From: Sporosarcina trichiuri
GTDB lineage: Bacteria; Bacillota; Bacilli; Bacillales_A; Planococcaceae
Length of the DNA: 64,000 bases
NCBI RefSeq assembly: GCF_030406775.1
Contig: NZ_CP129119.1
Span: forward strand, 2,573,501 to 2,637,500
Reading direction: 5' to 3'
Shown here in pieces: positions 44,617 through 54,766 of the stretch. Positions within the stretch are counted from its first letter, which is position 1, and every line of letters begins with the position of its first letter. The notes beneath the pieces are model-generated. The model was not told the DNA's origin. It did not search any database and saw nothing but the letters and a program-made list of their open reading frames with translations. A program made the translations under genes and the position numbers.

Positions 44617-45691
44617 CAAGTACATGCAGAACGCCGTGACGGGATGGATGGTCCCGCATGGCGAGCATTCCGATATTGTCATGTCGACCCGCATCCGTCT
44701 TGCCCGCAATCTCCGCGGGTTCCGGTTCCCGATTTCCTTCCCCCACGAGGAAGCGGAAAAAATCGGGGAGCTCATTGCGGATGCGCTGCTTATCCCGGAG
44801 AAAAAAGGGTATTCCTATACCAGAATGAGTGATTTGAAGAAACTCGACAGGCAGACGCTTGTGGAAAAGCACCTCATCAGTCCTCAGCTGGCGGATGCGG
44901 TGATGTACGGGGCCGTCCTGCTGTCGGAAGATGAGACCGTCAGCATCATGGTCAATGAGGAAGACCACCTGCGCATACAATGCATCTATCCGGGTCTCCA
45001 GATCGAAAATGCCTATCAGAAGGCGGACGAGACGGACAATCTGCTGGAGAGCCGGCTGCCGTATGCATTCGATGAGCAATTCGGCTATTTGACGAGCTGC
45101 CCGTCGAATACGGGAACCGGCATGCGCGCCTCGGTCATGCTGCATTTACCGGCGCTGACCATGACCAAGCAGATCAACCGGATCATTCCGGCTGTCTCGC
45201 GGCTCGGCATGACCGTCCGGGGGAGTTACGGAGAAGGCAGTGAAGCGCCGGGGAACGTCTACCAGGTCTCCAATCAGCTGACACTCGGCAAGTCGGAAAA
45301 GGAGATACTCGCCGAACTCGCCAACATCGTCAGCCGGATCATCGCCCATGAGCGGAAATCCAGGGAGATGCTGCTCGGCAAGTCCAGACTGGCACTCGAG
45401 AATCGTGTGTTCCGCGCGCTCGGCACGCTGTCGTACGCACGGCTGCTCCCTTCAGCGGAAGCGGCACGGTGCCTGTCCGATGTCAGGCTCGGCATCGACC
45501 TCGGTCTGATTGAAGATGTCGATATGAATATACTGAACGAACTGATGGTCTTCATGCAGTCCGGCTTCCTCCAGAACTACGAGGGGGAAGAGCTGACGTC
45601 CGAAGAATTGGACAGCAGCCGGGCGAAGCTGTTCAGGGAACGGCTGCAGCGCAGGACGGAGGACAGCAGCCGGAATCCGGAGTCGCCGTAA
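44606..45691 (+). CDS. mcsB: Protein arginine kinase McsB
   Basis: Phosphorylates arginines on CtsR and on misfolded proteins, marking them for ClpCP. 361 residues, phosphagen-kinase fold: VMSTRIRLARNLRGFRFP, NEEDHLRIQ with the catalytic Glu/Arg loop, SCPSNTGTGMRASVMLHLPAL with the hinge Cys, and phosphate-binding Arg in GSYGEGSEA. It is coupled to mcsA by overlap and followed by a separate clpC promoter rather than by direct read-through only. Confidence 0.96.
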   Translation: MGNDKYMQNAVTGWMVPHGEHSDIVMSTRIRLARNLRGFRFPISFPHEEAEKIGELIADALLIPEKKGYSYTRMSDLKKLDRQTLVEKHLISPQLADAVMYGAVLLSEDETVSIMVNEEDHLRIQCIYPGLQIENAYQKADETDNLLESRLPYAFDEQFGYLTSCPSNTGTGMRASVMLHLPALTMTKQINRIIPAVSRLGMTVRGSYGEGSEAPGNVYQVSNQLTLGKSEKEILAELANIVSRIIAHERKSREMLLGKSRLALENRVFRALGTLSYARLLPSAEAARCLSDVRLGIDLGLIEDVDMNILNELMVFMQSGFLQNYEGEELTSEELDSSRAKLFRERLQRRTEDSSRNPESP

Positions 45692-45700
45692 GCGTCTTTT

Positions 45701-45746
45701 TTGCGCAGAAGACGATAATCCGATAACCTAATCAAAGATAGTCAAA
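45701..45746 (+). promoter_or_regulatory. Second CtsR-controlled promoter, in front of clpC
   Basis: -35 TTGCGC (45701-45706), 17-bp spacer, -10 TAACCT (45724-45729) and a CtsR-type heptad pair AATCAAA-GAT-AGTCAAA at 45730-45746 (one mismatch in the first heptad). The arrangement copies that of ctsR, including the unusual -35 and a third partial GTCAA. It would let clpC be induced independently of ctsR-mcsAB. Confidence 0.85.
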
Positions 45747-45841
45747 GTCAATTCGCGGAACTGCCGATTGTTCAGCGGTCCCATTGAATATAGATAGGTA
45801 TGATGAAGAAAAATAGTCTGTGCAGAAGGAGAGGAAGAAAT

Positions 45842-48298
45842 ATGATGTTTAACCGATTCACACAACGTGCGCAAAAGGTCCTTCAGCTCGCTCAGGAAGA
45901 GGCGATCCGACTGAAGCATGAAGCGATAGGCACTGAACATATCCTGCTCGGGCTGATCCGTGAAGGCGGCGGCATCGCTGCAAAAGCACTGGAAGCGATC
46001 GGTGTCAGCTTCGAAACGATCGAATCCGGGGTCGAAAATCTGATCGGCACAGGCAGCAAGGACGTCGGGCCGATTGTCCATTATACACCCCGGGCGAAGA
46101 AAGTGATTGAACTGTCGGTGGACGAATCACGCAAGCTCGGTCACTCGTACATCGGCACGGAACATATCCTGCTCGCTTTGATCCGTGAAGGGGAAGGTGT
46201 CGCGGCACGCGTCCTGAACAATGCCGGTGTCAGCCTGAACAAAGCGCGGCAGCAGGTGCTCCAGCTGCTCGGCAGTGATGATGCAGCAAGTGCGAACAGC
46301 CAGAACGCGAATGCGTCGGCTGCAACACCGACACTGGACGGCCTGGCACGCGATCTGACCGAAATTGCACGGGAAGGCACGCTCGATCCGGTCATCGGCC
46401 GCGGCAAGGAGATCACACGGGTCATCGAAGTGCTGGCACGCCGCACGAAAAACAACCCTGTCCTCATCGGGGAGCCGGGTGTCGGAAAAACGGCGATCGC
46501 CGAGGGGCTGGCGCTCCAGATCGTCAGCAACGAAGTGCCGGAGATCCTGCGTGATAAGCGGGTCATGACGCTTGATATGGGAACTGTCGTCGCGGGCACG
46601 AAATACCGTGGTGAATTCGAGGATCGTATGAAGAAAGTGATGGAAGAGATCCGCCAGGCGGGCAATATCATCCTGTTCATCGACGAATTGCATACGCTCA
46701 TCGGAGCCGGAGGGGCAGAAGGGGCGATCGATGCGTCCAACATCCTGAAGCCTTCACTCGCCCGCGGTGAACTGCAGTGTATCGGTGCAACAACGCTCGA
46801 TGAGTACCGGAAGTATATCGAAAAAGACGCAGCACTCGAACGCCGGTTCCAGCCGATCCAGGTCGATGAGCCGACGGTCGAGGAAACCGTATTGATCATC
46901 AACGGTCTGCGTGACCGCTATGAGGCCCATCACCGGGTCAAGATCACGAATGAGGCGATTGAAGCCGCTGCCAAAATGTCCGATCGGTACATCTCGGACC
47001 GTTTCCTGCCTGACAAAGCGATCGACCTGATCGACGAGGCAGGTTCGAAAGTCCGCCTGCGTTCCTATACGACACCGCCGAACCTGCGTGAACTCGAAAA
47101 GAAACTGGAAGCGATCCGCTCAGAGAAGAATGCAGCGGTCCAGAGCCAGGAGTTCGAAAAAGCCGCTTCCTATCGCGACAAAGAGCAGAAGATGAAAGAA
47201 GAGCTCGAGACGACGAAGACCGAATGGAAAGAAAAGCAGGGGAAGAAAGAATCCGAAGTGACCGTCAACGATATCGCGGAAGTTGTCGCGATGTGGACCG
47301 GAATCCCGGTTGCCCGTATCGCCGAAACCGAATCCGCAAAACTGCTGAATATGGAAGAGGAACTGCATAAACGCGTCATCGGTCAGAAGGAGGCCGTCAC
47401 TGCGATCTCGAGAGCGATCCGCAGAGCGCGTGCCGGTTTGAAAGATCCGAAACGCCCGATCGGTTCCTTCATCTTCCTCGGACCGACGGGTGTCGGGAAA
47501 ACGGAACTTGCCCGCGCGCTTGCAGAAACGATGTTCGGAGATGAAGATTCGATGATCCGGATCGACATGTCCGAGTACATGGAGAAGCATGCGACGTCGC
47601 GTCTTGTCGGATCACCTCCAGGGTACGTCGGCTATGACGAAGGCGGACAGCTCACTGAGAAAGTGCGCAGGAAGCCGTACTCCGTCGTCCTGCTGGATGA
47701 AATCGAGAAAGCACACCCGGATGTCTTCAATATCCTGCTGCAAGTACTGGAAGACGGCCGTCTGACGGACTCGAAAGGCCGGACAGTCGATTTCCGGAAC
47801 ACCGTCATCATCATGACATCGAACGTTGGCGCCCAGGAACTGAAGAAGAACCGGTATGTCGGATTCAATCTCCAGGATGGGGAGCAGGACTACGAAGATA
47901 TGAAGAAAAAGATGCTGGATGAGCTGAAGAAAGCGTTCCGCCCTGAATTCCTGAACCGGATCGACGAAATGATCGTCTTCCACTCGCTCGAAAAAGACCA
48001 GCTGGAAGAGATCGTGACACTCATGGCGCAAGAGCTGAGCGACCGGCTTGCTGAGCAGGACATCAGTCTCGAACTGACCCATGAAGCGAAGCTGAAAATC
48101 GCGGACGAAGGATTCGATCCGGAATATGGAGCGCGGCCGCTCCGTCGGGCTTTACAGAAACACGTTGAAGACCGGCTGTCGGAAGAGCTGCTGAAAGGCA
48201 CGGACTTTGCCGGCCGAAAAGTGACAGTCGACTATGCAGACGGTGAATTCACGGTCAGCACGGCCGACCGCGATACAGCCGAAATGGTGGAACACTAA
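45842..48298 (+). CDS. clpC: AAA+ unfoldase ClpC
   Basis: Hexameric unfoldase that feeds ClpP with substrates brought by adaptors or phospho-arginine marks. 818 residues: two Clp_N repeats (1-145) that bind phospho-Arg, first AAA+ with [15 protein letters not shown] and [19 protein letters not shown]/coiled middle domain ([19 protein letters not shown]), second AAA+ with [16 protein letters not shown] and a ClpP loop near [10 protein letters not shown]. Start at ATG 45842 after AGGAGAGGAAG. Its own CtsR-type promoter lies upstream. Confidence 0.97.
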   Translation: MMFNRFTQRAQKVLQLAQEEAIRLKHEAIGTEHILLGLIREGGGIAAKALEAIGVSFETIESGVENLIGTGSKDVGPIVHYTPRAKKVIELSVDESRKLGHSYIGTEHILLALIREGEGVAARVLNNAGVSLNKARQQVLQLLGSDDAASANSQNANASAATPTLDGLARDLTEIAREGTLDPVIGRGKEITRVIEVLARRTKNNPVLIGEPGVGKTAIAEGLALQIVSNEVPEILRDKRVMTLDMGTVVAGTKYRGEFEDRMKKVMEEIRQAGNIILFIDELHTLIGAGGAEGAIDASNILKPSLARGELQCIGATTLDEYRKYIEKDAALERRFQPIQVDEPTVEETVLIINGLRDRYEAHHRVKITNEAIEAAAKMSDRYISDRFLPDKAIDLIDEAGSKVRLRSYTTPPNLRELEKKLEAIRSEKNAAVQSQEFEKAASYRDKEQKMKEELETTKTEWKEKQGKKESEVTVNDIAEVVAMWTGIPVARIAETESAKLLNMEEELHKRVIGQKEAVTAISRAIRRARAGLKDPKRPIGSFIFLGPTGVGKTELARALAETMFGDEDSMIRIDMSEYMEKHATSRLVGSPPGYVGYDEGGQLTEKVRRKPYSVVLLDEIEKAHPDVFNILLQVLEDGRLTDSKGRTVDFRNTVIIMTSNVGAQELKKNRYVGFNLQDGEQDYEDMKKKMLDELKKAFRPEFLNRIDEMIVFHSLEKDQLEEIVTLMAQELSDRLAEQDISLELTHEAKLKIADEGFDPEYGARPLRRALQKHVEDRLSEELLKGTDFAGRKVTVDYADGEFTVSTADRDTAEMVEH

Positions 48299-48320
48299 TA
48301 CGGAAGTGATGATCAGGATG

Positions 48321-48353
48321 GCCCGCCCCTTGGTGTGAAAAAAGGGGAAGGGC
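48321..48353 (+). other. GC-rich hairpin between clpC and radA
   Basis: GCCC-g-CCCCTT pairs with AAGGGG-aa-GGGC around GGTGTGAAA. There is no T-run on the 3' side, so it looks like a processing or stability element or a partial terminator rather than a full stop; radA lies 29 bp on. Confidence 0.5.
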
Positions 48354-48381
48354 TGTCCTCTTCGTCGTTTGGAGGACTTAC

Positions 48382-49755
48382 ATGGCAAAAAAGAAGACAA
48401 AATTCATGTGCAGCGCCTGCGGCTACGAATCCCCGAAATGGATGGGCCGCTGTCCGGGCTGCGGTGAGTGGAACACGATGGAGGAAGAGACGGAAATCGT
48501 ACAGAAAGGTCCTCGCGGCGCATTCCAGCATACGGGTGCAGTCAAACAGAAAGCGATGCCCATCAATGCTGTTGCCGTGGAAGACGAACCGCGCATCCAG
48601 ACGGACATGGGGGAGCTCAACCGTGTTCTCGGCGGCGGAATCGTGCCTGGCTCGCTTGTATTGATCGGCGGAGACCCCGGTATCGGGAAGTCGACTTTGC
48701 TGCTCCAGGTGTCCGCCCTGCTGTCAAACCGACAGCAGCGTGTCCTGTACATTTCAGGGGAAGAATCGATCCGACAGACGAAACTCCGGGCGGAGCGGCT
48801 CGGTGTCCTGTCGGATGAACTATATATCTACGCGGAGACGGATCTTGCGATGATCCACGAGACGATCGAAAGCGTGAAACCGAAGTTCGTCATCGTCGAT
48901 TCCATCCAGACGATCCACCATCCTGAAGTGTCTTCCGCTCCGGGCAGTGTGTCGCAGGTGAGGGAGTGTACCGCGGAGCTGATGAAAATCGCGAAGACCC
49001 AGGGGATTGCGATCTTCATCGTCGGACATGTCACAAAAGAAGGGCAGATTGCCGGTCCCCGGCTGCTGGAGCACATGGTGGATACGGTCCTGTATTTTGA
49101 AGGGGAACGGCACCATACGTACCGGATTCTGCGAAGTGTGAAAAACCGGTTCGGCTCGACGAACGAAATCGCCATTTTCGAAATGGTGCAGGCCGGGCTG
49201 AAAGAAGTGCTGAACCCTTCCGAACTGTTCATCCAGGAACGGTCGCAGGGCGGAGCGGGTTCGACGATTGTCGCCTCGATGGAAGGGACACGTCCGATCC
49301 TCGTCGAAATCCAGGCACTCGTCACACCGTCCAGTTTCAATTATCCGAAACGGATGGCGACGGGGCTGGATCAGAACCGCGTCTCGCTCCTGATGGCGGT
49401 CCTGGAAAAGCGGATGGGCATGCTATTACAGGCGCAGGATGCGTATATTAAAGTGGCGGGCGGCGTCAAGCTGGATGAGCCCGCAATCGATCTCGCCGTC
49501 CTGATGAGCATCGTGTCAAGCTACCGGGACACGGCACCGAGCGGGACAGACTGCTATATAGGTGAAGTGGGACTGACCGGTGAAGTCCGCAGGGTCTCCC
49601 GGATTGAACAGCGGGTCGGCGAAGCTGCGAAACTCGGATTTGAACGTGCAATCATACCGGCTTCCAATGTCGGCGGCTGGGAATACCCGGAAGGCATCCA
49701 GGTCGTCGGTGTCGAAACTGTACGGGAAGCGCTGGAACTCTGCCTGCCCGAGTAA
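48382..49755 (+). CDS. radA: DNA repair protein RadA
   Basis: RecA-like ATPase/helicase that drives branch migration in recombination. 457 residues: N-terminal C4 zinc finger ([20 protein letters not shown]), Walker [15 protein letters not shown], the family-specific KNRFG motif ([17 protein letters not shown]) and a Lon-like C-terminal domain ([14 protein letters not shown]). ATG at 48382 follows GGAGGACTTAC. In many Bacillales disA follows immediately; here the next gene is yacL. Confidence 0.97.
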   Translation: MAKKKTKFMCSACGYESPKWMGRCPGCGEWNTMEEETEIVQKGPRGAFQHTGAVKQKAMPINAVAVEDEPRIQTDMGELNRVLGGGIVPGSLVLIGGDPGIGKSTLLLQVSALLSNRQQRVLYISGEESIRQTKLRAERLGVLSDELYIYAETDLAMIHETIESVKPKFVIVDSIQTIHHPEVSSAPGSVSQVRECTAELMKIAKTQGIAIFIVGHVTKEGQIAGPRLLEHMVDTVLYFEGERHHTYRILRSVKNRFGSTNEIAIFEMVQAGLKEVLNPSELFIQERSQGGAGSTIVASMEGTRPILVEIQALVTPSSFNYPKRMATGLDQNRVSLLMAVLEKRMGMLLQAQDAYIKVAGGVKLDEPAIDLAVLMSIVSSYRDTAPSGTDCYIGEVGLTGEVRRVSRIEQRVGEAAKLGFERAIIPASNVGGWEYPEGIQVVGVETVREALELCLPE

Positions 49756-49891
49756 CTGCCGGGATGAGGGAACTTTCGCGGACTGCGGAGGGTCCTGTGA
49801 AAAAAGCAGGATTCCCCGTCCTCGCCGGTTCAAGAAAGCAATCGGCGGGGAATACCTGTATACTGGGACTATTAAAAAGGAGGTGGATCGT

Positions 49892-50989
49892 ATGATGAAA
49901 CGAGTTGTGCAAGTTATGTTTCTGTTAGTCGGCGGGACGCTCGGTGTCTTATTTCTTCCGTATTTATTCCAATTATCTCATTTTACAGCCTCTCCACTGA
50001 TCGATAATCCGTATGTTGCTGCAATATTAGGAGCGCTGTTCCTGTTTGTGTTCAGCACCTTCCTCACTGATCCGATTGTCAATTTCATAAAGTGGCTCGA
50101 AGATCTGCTCTTGAAAGCGCCGATCCTCGATTTGTTTTTCGGTTCGATCGGCCTGATTGTCGGCCTGGTGGTTGCATTCCTGCTCGGATCGGCGCTGAAT
50201 AACATCCGGATTCCCGCTGTGACAGCGCTGCTGCCGATGCTGCTTTCGGTGCTGTTCGGGTACCTTGGTTTCCAAGTGGGCTTCAAAAAGCGGGATGAAT
50301 TCCTCAATGCCCTCTTTTCGATCCGCAATGTCGGAAGGAAAAAGGACGGGGAAACTCAGGAGAACACCGATTCCCAGCCGGTCCATAAAATTCTCGACAC
50401 GAGTGTCATCATTGACGGTCGAATTGCGGATATCGTGGATACCGGATTTTTGGAAGGAGTGCTCGTCGTGTCCCAGTTCGTTCTGACAGAACTGCAGCAT
50501 ATCGCGGATTCCGCGGATACGCTGAAACGGACGAAAGGGCGGCGCGGGCTGGATGTGCTGCGCCGTCTTCAGGAAGGCGACGGCAAAAAGATCCTTATCA
50601 CCGACGAGGACTTCCCGAATGTGGCGGAAGTGGATCTGAAGCTTGTCCATCTTGCGAAACGCATGAAAGGTCTCGTCGTGACAAATGACTTCAACTTGAA
50701 CAAAGTGGCGGATCTGCACGGTGTCGAAGTGCTTAACATCAACGACCTGGCGAATGCCGTCAAGCCGGTTGTCATCCCGGGTGAGGATATGCACGTCATG
50801 GTCATCAAAGATGGAAAAGAGCATAACCAGGGGGTTGCATACCTGGATGACGGGACGATGATTGTCATCGAAGAGGGCCGCAGCTTCATCGGCACATCGA
50901 TCGACGTCGTTGTCACGAGTGTTCTGCAGACGTCTGCCGGCCGGATGATCTTCGCAAAACCGAAACATAGCAAACAATCGAAATCCTGA
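49892..50989 (+). CDS. yacL: PIN/TRAM-domain membrane protein YacL
   Basis: About 365 residues. Four hydrophobic spans in the first ~130 residues (VMFLLVGGTLGVLFLPYLF, AAILGALFLFVFSTF, FFGSIGLIVGLVVAFLLG, LLPMLLSVLFGYLGF), then a PIN nuclease domain with acidic residues in LDTSVIIDGRIADI, LTELQHIADS and VTNDFNLNKVA, and a TRAM domain at the end. Probably a membrane-bound ribonuclease; targets unknown. ATG at 49892 follows AAAAAGGAGGTGG. A possible hairpin (49811-49856) and -10 TATACT (49860-49865) lie upstream. Confidence 0.93.
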   Translation: MMKRVVQVMFLLVGGTLGVLFLPYLFQLSHFTASPLIDNPYVAAILGALFLFVFSTFLTDPIVNFIKWLEDLLLKAPILDLFFGSIGLIVGLVVAFLLGSALNNIRIPAVTALLPMLLSVLFGYLGFQVGFKKRDEFLNALFSIRNVGRKKDGETQENTDSQPVHKILDTSVIIDGRIADIVDTGFLEGVLVVSQFVLTELQHIADSADTLKRTKGRRGLDVLRRLQEGDGKKILITDEDFPNVAEVDLKLVHLAKRMKGLVVTNDFNLNKVADLHGVEVLNINDLANAVKPVVIPGEDMHVMVIKDGKEHNQGVAYLDDGTMIVIEEGRSFIGTSIDVVVTSVLQTSAGRMIFAKPKHSKQSKS

Positions 50990-51019
50990 ACAGGCCGGGT
51001 TGCGCGGAAGGGAGACAGC

Positions 51020-51715
51020 ATGGAGTATACAGTGATGATGCCGGCAGCCGGCAGCGGCACTCGGATGGGTGCCGGACAGAACAAACTTTTCCTCGAACTC
51101 GCAGGAAAAACGATATTGGGTCGGACTTTGGAAGTTTTCCAGGCGGACCCATGGTGTAAGGGAATCATCCTTGCGGTAAAAGAATCGGAGCGGCCGCAGA
51201 TCGACGCCATCCTGGCGGAATCCGGCATTACGAAAGTGAAGGCGATGCCGGCGGGAGGTGCAGAACGGCAGAATAGTGTAGCGGCTTGCCTGGAAGCGCA
51301 CAGCGGCGGCGGTATCGTGCTCGTCCACGATGCGGCCCGGCCGTTCATCAGGCAGAACGTCATCCATGAGCTGGCGGAGCGCGCAGCAGCCGGCGGAGCC
51401 GCGGTCGCCGGTGTGAGAGCGAAGGATACGATGAAATACGTAACAGACGGGCAGGTCGAAGAGACAGCGGACCGGGAACGGCTGTGGGCCATCCAGACCC
51501 CTCAGGCGTTCCGGTATGATCTTCTGCTCGAAGCCTCCCGCAAAGCGGCCGGAGAAGGGTTCCTCGGCACAGACGAATCCATGCTCGCGGAGTATGCGGG
51601 CTATCCGGTGCATGTTGTGGAAAGCACCTATGATAATATTAAGATGACAACACCGGAAGACTTGGAATACGGTGGGTATTTACTGAAAAAACGGCACGGG
51701 GAGACGATGGAATGA
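51020..51715 (+). CDS. ispD: 2-C-methyl-D-erythritol 4-phosphate cytidylyltransferase
   Basis: Third step of the MEP isoprenoid route: MEP plus CTP gives CDP-ME. 231 residues. CTP loop [42 protein letters not shown], and [10 protein letters not shown] with [12 protein letters not shown] are intact. ATG at 51020 follows GAAGGGAGACAGC, 30 bp past yacL. The stop overlaps ispF (ATGA), matching the frequent ispDF pairing although the intermediate IspE step is encoded elsewhere. Confidence 0.97.
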   Translation: MEYTVMMPAAGSGTRMGAGQNKLFLELAGKTILGRTLEVFQADPWCKGIILAVKESERPQIDAILAESGITKVKAMPAGGAERQNSVAACLEAHSGGGIVLVHDAARPFIRQNVIHELAERAAAGGAAVAGVRAKDTMKYVTDGQVEETADRERLWAIQTPQAFRYDLLLEASRKAAGEGFLGTDESMLAEYAGYPVHVVESTYDNIKMTTPEDLEYGGYLLKKRHGETME

Positions 51716-52188
51716 TACGGATCGGACAAGGTTTTGATGTACATGAATTCGCGGAAGGACGGCCGCTCATCATCGGCGGCGTGACAATCCCGCATACAAA
51801 AGGTCTGATCGGCCATTCGGATGCGGATGTACTGCTGCATACAATCACGGATGCGGCTCTCGGAGCGATCGGCAAAGGAGATATCGGACACCATTTTCCG
51901 GATACGGATGCGGCATTCAAAGATGCTGACTCGGCGGTCCTGCTCGAAGAAGTTTGGAAAATCGTCGAAGCGGAAGGGTATGCGCTCGGGAACGTGGATT
52001 GTACGATCATGGCGCAGCAGCCGAAGATGGCGCCGCACATCGGGACGATCCAGAAACGGATCGCCGGGCTGCTGCATGCCGATCCCTCACAGGTGAATGT
52101 GAAGGCGACGACCACAGAGCGGCTCGGATTCGTCGGCAGGGAAGAAGGCATCGCCGCTCTTGCTGCGATCCTATTGGTGAAAGCTTAA
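51712..52188 (+). CDS. ispF: 2-C-methyl-D-erythritol 2,4-cyclodiphosphate synthase
   Basis: Trimeric zinc enzyme cyclising CDP-ME phosphate. 158 residues: the start [21 protein letters not shown] with zinc Asp-x-His, [33 protein letters not shown] (in parts) and the C-terminal [21 protein letters not shown]. It is translationally coupled to ispD. No terminator is obvious before gltX, 64 bp on. Confidence 0.97.
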   Translation: MIRIGQGFDVHEFAEGRPLIIGGVTIPHTKGLIGHSDADVLLHTITDAALGAIGKGDIGHHFPDTDAAFKDADSAVLLEEVWKIVEAEGYALGNVDCTIMAQQPKMAPHIGTIQKRIAGLLHADPSQVNVKATTTERLGFVGREEGIAALAAILLVKA

Positions 52189-52252
52189 AATTTTGGTACA
52201 CTGAAAATCAGACTTGAATACGAATCGAACTACAGAACGGAGATGTTTCACC

Positions 52253-53713
52253 ATGTCAGCAGAAGTACGCGTGCGCTACGCACCCAGTCCGACAGGCCAC
52301 CTGCATATCGGCGGAGCCCGGACAGCGCTGTTCAATTACTTATTCGCCCGCCATCACGGCGGGAAATTCATTGTCCGCATCGAAGATACCGATACGGCCC
52401 GTAATATCGAAGCCGGGGAACTTTCACAGCTGGACAACCTGAAATGGCTCGGTATCGACTATGATGAGTCTGTCGATATCGGCGGTCCGTACAGCCCATA
52501 CCGCCAGATGGAACGGCTCGATACGTATGAGAAATACTCACAGGAGATGCTTGAAAAAGGGGCAGCCTACAAGTGTTTCTGTACCTCGGAAGAACTGGAA
52601 GAAGAGCGTGAAAAACAGAAACAGGCCGGTATCGCGGCGCCGATGTACAAAGGGACCTGCCGCCACCTGACGGAAGAACAGGTTGCGGAAAAAGAAGCGG
52701 CGGGCATGCCGTATACGATCCGTATGCGGGTGCCGGAAGATGTCACGTATACAATCGACGATCTCGTCCGGGGCGCCGTCCAGTTCGAATCGCATGATAT
52801 CGGTGACTGGGTGCTGGTCAAAGCGAACGGGATTCCGACATATAACTTCGCGGTCGTCATCGATGATCACCTGATGGAGATGACGCACATATTCCGCGGA
52901 GAAGAGCATTTGACGAACACACCGAAACAACTCATGGTCTTCGACACGCTGGGCTGGGAAGCGCCGCGTTACGGACACATGACACTGATCGTCAACGAAG
53001 ACCGCAAAAAACTGTCCAAGCGGGATGAGTCGATCATCCAGTTCATCTCCCAGTATAAGGAGCTCGGCTATTTGCCGGAAGCGATGTTCAATTTCTTCGC
53101 CCTGCTCGGCTGGTCGCCGGTCGGTGAAGAGGAACTGTTCACGAAAGAGGAACTGATCGAACAGTTCGATGAAAGCCGTCTGTCGAAATCCCCTTCCATG
53201 TTCGATAAGCAGAAGCTGACATGGATGAACAACCAATACATCAAGAAACTCACGCTGGATAAAGTAATGGATCTCACACTTCCGCATCTCGTCAAGGCAG
53301 GGCTGGTAAACGAAGACATGTCTGCGGAGGAACGCAGCTGGGTTCGTGATCTGATCGCCCTCTATCATGGCCAATTGAGCTTTGGTGCTGAAATTGTCGA
53401 GCTGTCCGCCCAGTTCTTCAGCAATACGATTGAATATGATGAGCAATCGAAAGAGATTCTGGCAGGCGAGCAGGTCCCGGAAGTGATGGCTTCGTTCAAG
53501 AAGCAGCTCGAAAGTCTGGAAACGTTCGACGCACCGTCCATCAAAGCGGCCATCAAAGCCGTGCAGAAGGAAACCGGCCACAAAGGGAAGAACCTGTTCA
53601 TGCCGATCCGTGTCGTGGCGACAGGCCAGGCGCACGGCCCTGAACTGCCCGAGTCGATTGCGCTGCTCGGACGTGACAAAACCATTTCCCGTGTCGAAAA
53701 GTATGCACAGTGA
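52253..53713 (+). CDS. gltX: Glutamyl-tRNA synthetase
   Basis: Class I synthetase charging tRNA-Glu, and in Firmicutes also tRNA-Gln for later amidation. 486 residues: [20 protein letters not shown] (HIGH-type), KLSKRDESI (KMSKS-type) and an all-helical C-terminal anticodon-binding part. ATG at 52253 is preceded by ACGGAG about 10 nt upstream. No zinc-binding Cys cluster is evident, although Cys residues occur near [12 protein letters not shown]. Ends just before the cys promoter. Confidence 0.97.
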   Translation: MSAEVRVRYAPSPTGHLHIGGARTALFNYLFARHHGGKFIVRIEDTDTARNIEAGELSQLDNLKWLGIDYDESVDIGGPYSPYRQMERLDTYEKYSQEMLEKGAAYKCFCTSEELEEEREKQKQAGIAAPMYKGTCRHLTEEQVAEKEAAGMPYTIRMRVPEDVTYTIDDLVRGAVQFESHDIGDWVLVKANGIPTYNFAVVIDDHLMEMTHIFRGEEHLTNTPKQLMVFDTLGWEAPRYGHMTLIVNEDRKKLSKRDESIIQFISQYKELGYLPEAMFNFFALLGWSPVGEEELFTKEELIEQFDESRLSKSPSMFDKQKLTWMNNQYIKKLTLDKVMDLTLPHLVKAGLVNEDMSAEERSWVRDLIALYHGQLSFGAEIVELSAQFFSNTIEYDEQSKEILAGEQVPEVMASFKKQLESLETFDAPSIKAAIKAVQKETGHKGKNLFMPIRVVATGQAHGPELPESIALLGRDKTISRVEKYAQ

Positions 53714-53720
53714 GCGTCTG

Positions 53721-53748
53721 TTGACAAGGCGCGGACGCTGTGTACAAT
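53721..53748 (+). promoter_or_regulatory. Promoter of the cysE-cysS operon
   Basis: -35 TTGACA (53721-53726), 16-bp spacer, -10 TACAAT (53743-53748), directly after gltX and about 35 bp before the T-box leader. Confidence 0.85.
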
Positions 53749-53784
53749 GAGAGATACAACAGCACGAATTGAATAGGTAAGCAT

Positions 53785-54026
53785 TGAAGAGGAGAAGTAC
53801 GCAAAAAACGGGTCCGACAGAGAGGCTCCCCCTTGGCTGAAAGGGAGCCGGACCGGCCGTTTTGCGGAAATGCACCTCGGAGCGCCGGGCTGAACAGTGA
53901 AGTAGGCCGGACGTCTTGTCTGCGTTATAGACATTGAGCGGCAAGACAGGATATCCCTGTCCTTGCCGAAACAAGAGTGGAACCACGCAAACGCGTCTCT
54001 GTCGTCAGACAGGGGCGTGTTTTTTG
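53785..54026 (+). promoter_or_regulatory. T-box leader, probably tRNA-Cys specific
   Basis: The T-box core AAGAGTGGAACCACGC lies at 53973-53988, followed by a terminator stem (ACGCGTCTCTGTC with GACAGGGGCGT, TTTTTT ending near 54026). Upstream is a long stem I region beginning near AGGAGAAGTACG. On its 3' side GGAAATGCACCTCGG offers TGC (Cys) followed by A at 53871-53873 as the specifier; this choice rests on position and on cysE-cysS downstream. Uncharged tRNA-Cys should stabilise the antiterminator. Confidence 0.92.
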
Positions 54027-54100
54027 TTGGCGCAGCCAAGACCGCCAAACGGCTTCGGTCCGGCCGGATGCTGTTCACCAAACTCAGAAAGGGGAACGAC

Positions 54101-54766
54101 ATGTTTTCTCGAATGAAAGAAGACATCCACTGCATTTTCGACCAGGATCCTGCTGCCCGGAGCACTTGGGAAGTCGTCCTCACTTACTCAGGCCTGCATG
54201 CGATCTGGACACACCGGCTGGCGCATGCATTCTACAAGAGAGACTTGCGTTTTGCAGCCCGTGTCCTCTCCCAGGTGGGACGTTTTTTCACAGGGATCGA
54301 AATCCATCCCGGCGCAGTCATCGGACGCAGGCTGTTCATCGACCATGGGATGGGCGTGGTCATCGGAGAGACGTGTGAAATCGGTGATGACGTAACCATC
54401 TACCAGGGGGTGACCCTCGGCGGCACCGGAAAAGAGAAAGGCAAGCGCCACCCGACACTGCACGACGGTGTCCTCGTCGCAACGGGGGCGAAAGTACTTG
54501 GCAATATCATCATTGGAGAGAACAGCAAAGTCGGTGCAGGATCGGTCGTCCTGAAAGACGTGCCTGCCGATTCCACAGTTGTCGGCATCCCCGGCAAAGT
54601 GGTCATCGCGAACGGTGTCCGGGTCAAAGACCGCCTGAGCCATTCATTTCCCGATCCTGTATCCGACCGGTGCCAGATCCTCGAGGACCGGATCGCCCGC
54701 TTGGAAGCCGAGCTTGCTGCTGTACGGAAGGAACTGCCCACTACTTCAGAAAAGGATGATGTGTGA
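54101..54766 (+). CDS. cysE: Serine O-acetyltransferase
   Basis: Makes O-acetylserine from serine and acetyl-CoA, feeding cysteine synthesis. 221 residues: an N-terminal helical part, then left-handed beta-helix hexapeptide repeats ([40 protein letters not shown]) with catalytic His in [12 protein letters not shown] and [19 protein letters not shown]. The ATG at 54101 follows AAAGGGGAACGAC; longer frames would run into the T-box. Stop overlaps the cysS start. Confidence 0.96.
   Translation: MFSRMKEDIHCIFDQDPAARSTWEVVLTYSGLHAIWTHRLAHAFYKRDLRFAARVLSQVGRFFTGIEIHPGAVIGRRLFIDHGMGVVIGETCEIGDDVTIYQGVTLGGTGKEKGKRHPTLHDGVLVATGAKVLGNIIIGENSKVGAGSVVLKDVPADSTVVGIPGKVVIANGVRVKDRLSHSFPDPVSDRCQILEDRIARLEAELAAVRKELPTTSEKDDV

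Noticed and set aside
53963..54100. Upstream extension of cysE through the T-box terminator
   Set aside because: The extension is read from the T-box and terminator RNA; the family start corresponds to ATG 54101.
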